64,000 nt of DNA, taken from NCBI RefSeq assembly GCF_003014555.1, contig NZ_PYGE01000009.1:142317-206316 (forward strand), read 5' to 3'. The translations under genes were made by a program, and so were the position numbers. Positions 59,595 to 64,000 of this stretch are shown here, in pieces. Each line of letters begins with the position of its first letter. Position 1 is the first letter of the stretch. The notes beneath the pieces were generated by a model. It made no database searches. It saw only the letters and a program-made list of their open reading frames with translations, and had not been told where the DNA came from. The stretch comes from Haloactinopolyspora alba (GTDB taxonomy: Bacteria; Actinomycetota; Actinomycetes; Jiangellales; Jiangellaceae).

Positions 59595-59720
59595 ATGGCG
59601 ACGATCAAGCAGCTGGCAGCACGCAAGGCCAAGCTCGAGGCCGACCTCGCCAAGGTCAAGGCGGAGATCGCTGCCCGGGCCGGCGAGGTCGACAGCCCGA
59701 GCGAGTCGAAGAACGAGTAA
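59595..59720 (+). CDS. Small coiled-coil phage protein (41 aa)
   Basis: ATG two bases after the capsid stop. The short protein is almost entirely a charged helix (TIKQLAARKAKLEADLAKVK) with an acidic polar end. Such mini-proteins between capsid and connector genes are common in actinophages and unassigned. Confidence 0.55.
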   Translation: MATIKQLAARKAKLEADLAKVKAEIAARAGEVDSPSESKNE

Positions 59721-59738
59721 CCGGAAGGAGGTGCGGAG

Positions 59739-60338
59739 ATGGCCTGGGCAGAGGACTACGTCACGGCGGTGGAGCTGCGCGACTACATGCGCTTCAACGA
59801 CTCCGAGGACGACGTCGAGCTCGCTCTGGCCGTCTCCGCTGCCTCCCGGGCGGTCGACAACCGCACGAACCGCCAGTTCGGGAAGGTCGACACCGCCGAG
59901 GAACGCACGTACGCCGCGGAGTGGGACCGCCGGCGCTGCCGGTGGCTGGTCGAGATCGACGACGTGCAGGACACCACCGGCCTGACCGTGCAGACCGCCG
60001 ACGGCGCGGCCGTCGACTCGTACGCGCTGGAACCGGTCAACGCCAAGAAGGAGAGCCGCCCGTACACACGGCTCGTCCTGCGCACGCTGTCGACCGAGAC
60101 CCTCACCAGTGGTGAGGACGAGGTCACCGTGAGCGCGCTGTGGGGCTGGACGACGGTGCCCGATGCGGTGAAGCAAGCGACCTTGTTGCAGGCGTCGAGG
60201 TTCTTCACGCGGCGTAACGCGCCGTTCGGGGTCGCCGGGTCTCCGGAGACGGGTTCGGAGATGCGGCTGCTCGCCCGGGTCGATCCGGACGTGGCGGTCG
60301 CGCTGTCGCCGTACGTCAGGTGGTGGGGCGCGGCATGA
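59739..60338 (+). CDS. Head-tail connector protein (gp6-like)
   Basis: 199 residues; GAAGGAGG stands about nine bases upstream of the ATG. The N-terminal helices (VTAVELRDYMRFNDSEDDVE, LALAVSAASRAVDNRTNRQF) and the ending KQATLLQASRFFTRRNAPFG, DVAVALSPYVRWW are the pattern of the gp6/gp15-type adaptor that forms a ring below the portal. A beta-rich middle is inserted. It is coupled to the next gene by ATGA. Confidence 0.8.
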   Translation: MAWAEDYVTAVELRDYMRFNDSEDDVELALAVSAASRAVDNRTNRQFGKVDTAEERTYAAEWDRRRCRWLVEIDDVQDTTGLTVQTADGAAVDSYALEPVNAKKESRPYTRLVLRTLSTETLTSGEDEVTVSALWGWTTVPDAVKQATLLQASRFFTRRNAPFGVAGSPETGSEMRLLARVDPDVAVALSPYVRWWGAA

Positions 60339-60742
60339 ACCTCAACAGCGTCATGGACGAGATCGGTGCCCGGTTGGACACCATCACCGGGTTGAAGGTG
60401 TGGCCGTACCCGGCGGACTCGATCACACCGCCGGCGGCGATCGTCGCCTACCCGGACACGCTCACGTTCGATGAGACCTACGGCCGCGGTATGGACCGGC
60501 TGACGCTGCCGGTGGTGCTGGTGGTGGGGCGGCAGTCCGACAGGGCGTCTCGGGACCACCTCGCCGCGTACGCGAACGGGTTCGGGGCCCGGTCGATCAA
60601 GCAGACCGTCGAGGCCGGCACCTACACCGCGATGGACACAGTGCGGGTGATGAGCGCGGAGTTCGATGTCATCCGCATCAGCAACGTCGATTACGTGGCC
60701 GCGACGTTCGACCTCGACATCACAGGACAAGGGAGTAGCTGA
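60335..60742 (+). CDS. Neck/tail completion-like protein
   Basis: 135 residues from the ATG overlapping the connector stop. MNLNSVMDEIGARLDTITG, KVWPYPADSITPPAAIVAYP and LPVVLVVGRQSDRASRDHLA match small minor tail or tail terminator proteins placed between connector and tail tube. The fold is probably alpha/beta as in lambda gpU-like proteins. The stop overlaps the tail tube start by one base. Confidence 0.65.
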   Translation: MNLNSVMDEIGARLDTITGLKVWPYPADSITPPAAIVAYPDTLTFDETYGRGMDRLTLPVVLVVGRQSDRASRDHLAAYANGFGARSIKQTVEAGTYTAMDTVRVMSAEFDVIRISNVDYVAATFDLDITGQGSS

Positions 60743-61146
60743 TGGCGTTCGTCCATGGCAAGAACACGGTGATCACGCTGGGCGGGGACGACCTGTCGGC
60801 GTACACCAACAACAGCGAGCTGACCCGCTCGGCCGACTCGCACGACGTCACCACGTACGGCAACGACGCGCACGTCTTCGAGGGCGGGCTGAAGAACGGC
60901 ACCGCCACGATGTCCGGGATCTACGACAACACGGCCGACACCGGTCCGCGTGCCGTCGTCGAGCCGCTCGTGGGCACCGTGGTGGAGCTGGTCCGCCAGC
61001 CCGAGGGCGCCGGCTCCGGGCTGCCGCAGGACACGGTGCAGGTGCTCGTCACGAACTACGTCGAGACGAACCCTGTCGCGGACATGGTGACCTGGTCGGC
61101 GGAGCTGCAACTGTCCGGCACCATCGACACGACGCCGCAGGTCTGA
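60742..61146 (+). CDS. Major tail tube-like protein
   Basis: 134 residues. GKNTVITLGGDDLSAYTNNS, RSADSHDVTTYGNDAHVFEG, GLKNGTATMSGIYDNTAD and VETNPVADMVTWSAELQLSG show the beta-sandwich pattern of siphoviral tail tube proteins. Position before the tail assembly chaperone and tape measure genes supports this. Confidence 0.85.
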   Translation: MAFVHGKNTVITLGGDDLSAYTNNSELTRSADSHDVTTYGNDAHVFEGGLKNGTATMSGIYDNTADTGPRAVVEPLVGTVVELVRQPEGAGSGLPQDTVQVLVTNYVETNPVADMVTWSAELQLSGTIDTTPQV

Positions 61147-61151
61147 TCGCC

Positions 61152-61547
61152 ATGGACAAGGAACTCCTCTTCAAGGCACGGCTCCCGGAAGGCGAGGTCG
61201 AGGTGCCTGGCCTCGGGACGGTGCGGGTGCGTGGCCTGTCGCGTGACGAGGTGCTCGCCGCGCAGAAAGCCGACAACACCGCCGACCTCGAGCGACGGAT
61301 GCTCGCCGCCGGCATGGTCGACCCGGCACTGACCGTGGCCGAGGCCGGGCGGTGGCAGATGGCGTCGCCGGCCGGCGAGCTGGAACCGGTGACGCAGAAG
61401 ATCCGTGACCTGTCCGGGATGGGTGACGACGCGTCCAAAAGCGGCGGTGAAGGCGCTGGCGACGGTGCCGGGTCTGGAGTTCGAGATGTTCCTGGCGCAG
61501 AAGCTGTCGATGACGGTGGGCCGCCTCCGCCACGAGATGAGCAATGA
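61152..61547 (+). CDS. Tail assembly chaperone, unshifted product (gpG-like)
   Basis: 131 residues. The first ~95 are convincing (LFKARLPEGEVEVPGLGTVR, VRGLSRDEVLAAQKADNTAD), but after the run TCCAAAAGC at 61434-61442 the frame turns into a Gly/Asp/Pro-rich string that looks out of phase. The next frame then carries a helical protein sequence. This is the usual sign of a programmed frameshift in lambda G/GT-type chaperones. The chaperone coats the tape measure protein during tail assembly. Confidence 0.8.
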   Translation: MDKELLFKARLPEGEVEVPGLGTVRVRGLSRDEVLAAQKADNTADLERRMLAAGMVDPALTVAEAGRWQMASPAGELEPVTQKIRDLSGMGDDASKSGGEGAGDGAGSGVRDVPGAEAVDDGGPPPPRDEQ

Positions 61548-61635
61548 CGAGTTCGTCCGCTGGGGTGCGTACTACGCCCGCAAGGCGCAGCGCGAAGAGA
61601 TGGAACGGCTGAAGCAGGACGGGAGGCGGTCATGA
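61441..61635 (+). CDS. Tail assembly chaperone, frameshifted extension (gpT-like)
   Basis: The frame one base to the right of the upstream product encodes AAVKALATVPGLEFEMFLAQ, then KLSMTVGRLRHEMSNDEFVR and a charged helix. A +1 slip of Lys-tRNA from AAA (61437-61439) to AAA (61438-61440) would join them into about 160 residues; a -2 shift gives a similar product. The extension has no start of its own with a ribosome binding site, which favours frameshifting over a separate gene. Confidence 0.75.
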   Translation, partial: AAVKALATVPGLEFEMFLAQKLSMTVGRLRHEMSNDEFVRWGAYYARKAQREEMERLKQDGRRS

Positions 61636-61790
61636 GCCCTACCGAAATCCAGATGATCGTTGACCGGCTCAGCCGCATCGAGGACCGGCTCAATGGTGTC
61701 GTCACCTGGAAGATGCTCCTCGCCGCGCTGACCGCGTTCGCCGCTGTCGTCACGGCGCTCATCACCGGCGGCACCTTGTTGTGGGGCTGA
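61632..61790 (+). CDS. Small single-span membrane protein (52 aa)
   Basis: An ATG overlapping the chaperone stop (ATGA) opens TEIQMIVDRLSRIEDRLNGV, then WKMLLAALTAFAAVVTALIT and a short GGTLLWG end. This helix-plus-membrane-segment layout is known for small phage proteins between chaperone and tape measure genes (gp13/holin-like in shape), role unknown. It is below usual length cut-offs. Confidence 0.6.
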   Translation: MSPTEIQMIVDRLSRIEDRLNGVVTWKMLLAALTAFAAVVTALITGGTLLWG

Positions 61791-61791
61791 C

Positions 61792-62211
61792 ATGGCTACC
61801 GAGGCGATCAAGGTCGAGGGCCTGTCGGAGTTCGTCAAGAACCTGCGCACCCTCGACCGGGAGCTGCCGAAGGCGGTGCGGATCGCGTTCAACGAGGCTG
61901 CCGACGTGGTCGTCGACGACGCCACTCCCCGCATCCCGCGTCGTAGCGGGCGGGCGGCGCGCACCCTGAAAGCCAAGTCGACGCGCACGCAGGCGCGGGT
62001 CGCCGGCGGCGCGACCAAGGCGCCGTACTACCCGTGGCTGGACTTCGGTGGCGCTGTGGGGCCGGCGGGGTCGGTGAAGCGGCCGTTCCGAAAGAAAGGC
62101 CGCTATCTCTACAAGTCCTACTTCAAGAAGCGGGACAGCGGCGAGTTTCAGCAGGTCATGAACAGGTCCCTGATCGATGTGGCGCGCCGCGCCGGGGTGG
62201 AGGTCGACTGA
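61792..62211 (+). CDS. HK97 gp10-like tail/neck protein
   Basis: 139 residues. IKVEGLSEFVKNLRTLDREL followed by PKAVRIAFNEAADVVVDDAT and IPRRSGRAARTLKAKSTRTQ, then YYPWLDFGGAVGPAGSVKRP is the HK97-gp10_like pattern. In many siphoviruses this gene precedes the tail tube; here it stands after the tail chaperone, an unusual order. Its stop overlaps the tape measure start by one base (TGATG). Confidence 0.8.
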   Translation: MATEAIKVEGLSEFVKNLRTLDRELPKAVRIAFNEAADVVVDDATPRIPRRSGRAARTLKAKSTRTQARVAGGATKAPYYPWLDFGGAVGPAGSVKRPFRKKGRYLYKSYFKKRDSGEFQQVMNRSLIDVARRAGVEVD

Positions 62212-63431
62212 TGGCACGGCAGGCCAACCAGGTCACCCTCACGTTCGCCGGCGACTCCGACAAGCTGGAACGGTCGTTCGAGAACGTCGGCGCGTCCGCG
62301 AAGACGATGTCCGACGACGTCGGCTCGGCCTCGCGGGAGATGGGCGACAGTACGTCCAGCTCGTTCGACCGGGTCGGTGAGGCCGCCGACAACGTCGACA
62401 CGAAGGCGATGGGCTTCCGCGACACCTTGACCGGTGTCACTGACACGGGCAAGGGCCTGTCGCAGGTCATGAAGGGTGATCTGTCTGGAGGGTTGCTGAC
62501 GCTGGGTATGGGTGTCGGTGACCTCGCCAGCGGTATGTACAACTTCCTGATCCCGTCACTGAAGACCGTCGCGACCCGCGCCGCCGGCACCGCGAAGACG
62601 ATGGTGGTCTCGTCCGGGCGTCAGGTCGCCGCCTGGGCCGTGCTCGGCGCGAAGTCTCTGGTGCACGCGGCGAAGGTCGCCGCGGCATGGTTGATCGCCA
62701 TGGGCCCGATCGCGCTCGTCATCGCCGCCGTCGTCGGCCTGGTCGCGCTGATCATCAAGAACTGGGACAAGGTGTGGGCCGTCACGAAGCGGATCTTCGG
62801 GGCGGTGTGGAACTGGCTGAAAGGGCTCTGGGACAAGGTCGTCGGGTTCATCGGCACGGCCGTCGGGTGGATCAAGGACATCTTCCTGAGGTTCAGCCCG
62901 CTGGGCATCATCATCCGCAACTGGGGCGGCATCACCGGGTGGATCAAGGACATGTGGAACGGCGTCATCTCGTTCCTGTCCGGCCTCCCCGGCAAGATCT
63001 CCAACGCCGTGAGCGGCATGTGGGACGGCATCACCGATGCCTTCAAGGGCGCCATCAACACGATCATCGACGGCTGGAACGGCTTCTCGCTGTCGATCCC
63101 GTCCGTTGACGGTGACTGGAACGGGCCACTGCCCGGCGGCGGTTTCACCATCGGCGGCTGGTCGCTGGACACGCCCAACATCCCGCGGCTGCACTCCGGC
63201 GGCATCGTGCCCGGCTCGCCCGGCCAGGAGGCCCTCGCGATCCTGCAGGCGGGCGAGAAGGTCACGCCCGCGAACCAGGTGCGCGAGCGTGATCGCGACC
63301 TGCCGGACGAGTTCAGCGTCGTCGGGACGATCGACCTCGGCGAGGGCATCACGAAGGTCGTCGAGATGAAGCTGCGGCGCCACGACAAGGCGGTCAAGAA
63401 CAAGACGCTCGCCGGGACGGGGGTGGCCTGA
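62211..63431 (+). CDS. Tape measure protein (short, 406 aa)
   Basis: An N-terminal coiled region (GDSDKLERSFENVGASAKTM, SREMGDSTSSSFDRVGEAAD) leads to hydrophobic segments (AAAWLIAMGPIALVIAAVVG) and repeated Trp-containing helices (NWDKVWAVTKRIFGAVWNWL, GWIKDIFLRFSPLG, GWIKDMWNGVISFLSG) typical of tape measure proteins. The end (RLHSGGIVPGSPGQEALAIL) is also usual. Tail length scales with this protein, so the virion tail should be short for a siphovirus. Confidence 0.88.
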   Translation: MARQANQVTLTFAGDSDKLERSFENVGASAKTMSDDVGSASREMGDSTSSSFDRVGEAADNVDTKAMGFRDTLTGVTDTGKGLSQVMKGDLSGGLLTLGMGVGDLASGMYNFLIPSLKTVATRAAGTAKTMVVSSGRQVAAWAVLGAKSLVHAAKVAAAWLIAMGPIALVIAAVVGLVALIIKNWDKVWAVTKRIFGAVWNWLKGLWDKVVGFIGTAVGWIKDIFLRFSPLGIIIRNWGGITGWIKDMWNGVISFLSGLPGKISNAVSGMWDGITDAFKGAINTIIDGWNGFSLSIPSVDGDWNGPLPGGGFTIGGWSLDTPNIPRLHSGGIVPGSPGQEALAILQAGEKVTPANQVRERDRDLPDEFSVVGTIDLGEGITKVVEMKLRRHDKAVKNKTLAGTGVA

Positions 63432-64000
63432 TGGCGTTGACGCTGAACTACCTCGACGACCTGTCCCGGGTGCGCATCACCGGAGAGAGCATCCCGGAGT
63501 CGGCCGCGATCGTGGAGCGCTCCACCGACCAGATCCGGTGGGAGCCGGTGCGTGGCGGCGCGCCGGTCGCCCTCAGCGCGGCCGGGTTCGTCCTCGATGA
63601 CTACGAGTTCACGCCGGGCGTGCCGAACTTCTACCGCGCCACCCCGGTCGTGGACGCGCCGGTGGATCTGGCCATGTCCGGTCAGGTCGTCACCGGCGGC
63701 AGCGGTGTTATCGCGTTCACTCTCGACGACACGTTCGCCGCGCAGTTCATCGGCGGGAAGTTCGTCCGGCTCACGCTGACCGTGGACGACTTCACCCGGG
63801 TGTCGGACCTGTCGTTCTACCTCGGCCGAGGTGGAGACCTCGGCAATCACGCCCGGTGGGAGTTCGACGCCGGCTCCGCCACGTCGGCGATCGGCAAAGA
63901 CGGCGAGCGGTTCACGATCGACCTGAAAGCGGCCGAGATCCGCAGCGTGGCCGGGAACGTCACGATGTCCGCCGACGGTGAGCTGACGGAGCTGACGGCG
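63431..64000 (+). CDS. Tail protein, N-terminal part (3' end outside the window)
   Basis: The ATG overlaps the tape measure stop (TGATG). The visible 190 residues are beta-rich (MALTLNYLDDLSRVRITGES, RWEPVRGGAPVALSAAGFVL, DDYEFTPGVPNFYRATPVVD) and resemble the distal tail or minor tail proteins that follow tape measure genes. The frame is still open at the right edge, so family and length cannot be settled. Confidence 0.75.
   Translation, partial: MALTLNYLDDLSRVRITGESIPESAAIVERSTDQIRWEPVRGGAPVALSAAGFVLDDYEFTPGVPNFYRATPVVDAPVDLAMSGQVVTGGSGVIAFTLDDTFAAQFIGGKFVRLTLTVDDFTRVSDLSFYLGRGGDLGNHARWEFDAGSATSAIGKDGERFTIDLKAAEIRSVAGNVTMSADGELTELTA

Overview
High-GC DNA (about 70%) with frequent GTG starts, 1- to 4-base ATGA/GTGA/TGATG gene overlaps, an IdeR/DmdR-type iron box, a CmtR-type metal sensor and a neighbouring trio Nif3 / C4 zinc-ribbon / RNase H-acid phosphatase points to an actinomycete chromosome. 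The gene content would fit a Jiangella-like soil actinomycete, but that is a guess. Positions 1-48450 are host chromosome; from about 48450 to the right edge the window holds the left part of a siphovirus-type prophage.

Host part, left to right. (a) 1-3924: the end of a sulfatase, an AI-2E-family membrane protein divergent from an MscS-type channel preceded by a short basic leader ORF, and two small stress-type proteins. (b) 3925-5457: a patch of broken reading frames alternating with two small intact genes, one YezG/immunity-like; I read it as the remains of a polymorphic toxin-immunity array. A 39-bp piece of it is an exact copy of part of the nearby ABC ATPase gene. (c) 5458-9733: an FtsX/MacB-like ABC exporter pair, a membrane protein and a DUF4429-SHOCT protein. 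(d) 9906-15336: secreted GH76 mannanase, zinc alcohol dehydrogenase, HxlR and MmyB-type regulators, Dabb protein, acyltransferase. (e) 15414-27031: the most coherent metabolic locus. A tight leftward operon (FGGY kinase, phosphatase, DeoR regulator, FGGY kinase, 2-hydroxyacid dehydrogenase) is divergent from a rightward operon (two permeases, ATPase and lipoprotein of the NMT1/taurine-like ABC class, then a sulfatase without signal peptide). I infer uptake of a sulfated or sulfonated small molecule, desulfation inside the cell and phosphorylation of the polyol or sugar product. (f) 27105-48294: VOC protein, ArsR/flavin monooxygenase pair, methyltransferases, VapBC, a LuxR-gene remnant cut by a palindromic element, Tat-exported GH2 enzyme, CmtR-like sensor, PHP protein, Nif3/zinc-ribbon/RNase H operon, YaaA, a fused alpha-beta glycyl-tRNA synthetase, a metal sensor/CDF exporter pair and an iron-box-controlled siderophore-binding lipoprotein.

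Prophage part. The 3' end of the RNase P RNA gene (minus strand) lies at 48446-48515, directly beside a tyrosine integrase, so the element appears integrated in rnpB. Then follow a divergent XRE repressor and excisionase switch, an early cluster (winged-helix initiator-like gene carrying eight 15-bp dyad iterons, putative helicase-loader-like gene, small proteins), an HNH endonuclease, the two terminase genes on the opposite strand, and the rightward head and tail genes: portal, ClpP-like protease fused in frame to the major capsid protein, connectors, tail tube, tail assembly chaperone with a probable +1 frameshift, a short tape measure and a tail protein cut by the window edge. Lysis genes and the right attachment site lie outside.

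The best candidates for something undescribed are the iteron array inside the initiator gene, the rnpB attachment site, the sulfate-ester/polyol locus, and the toxin-immunity debris with its 39-bp duplication.
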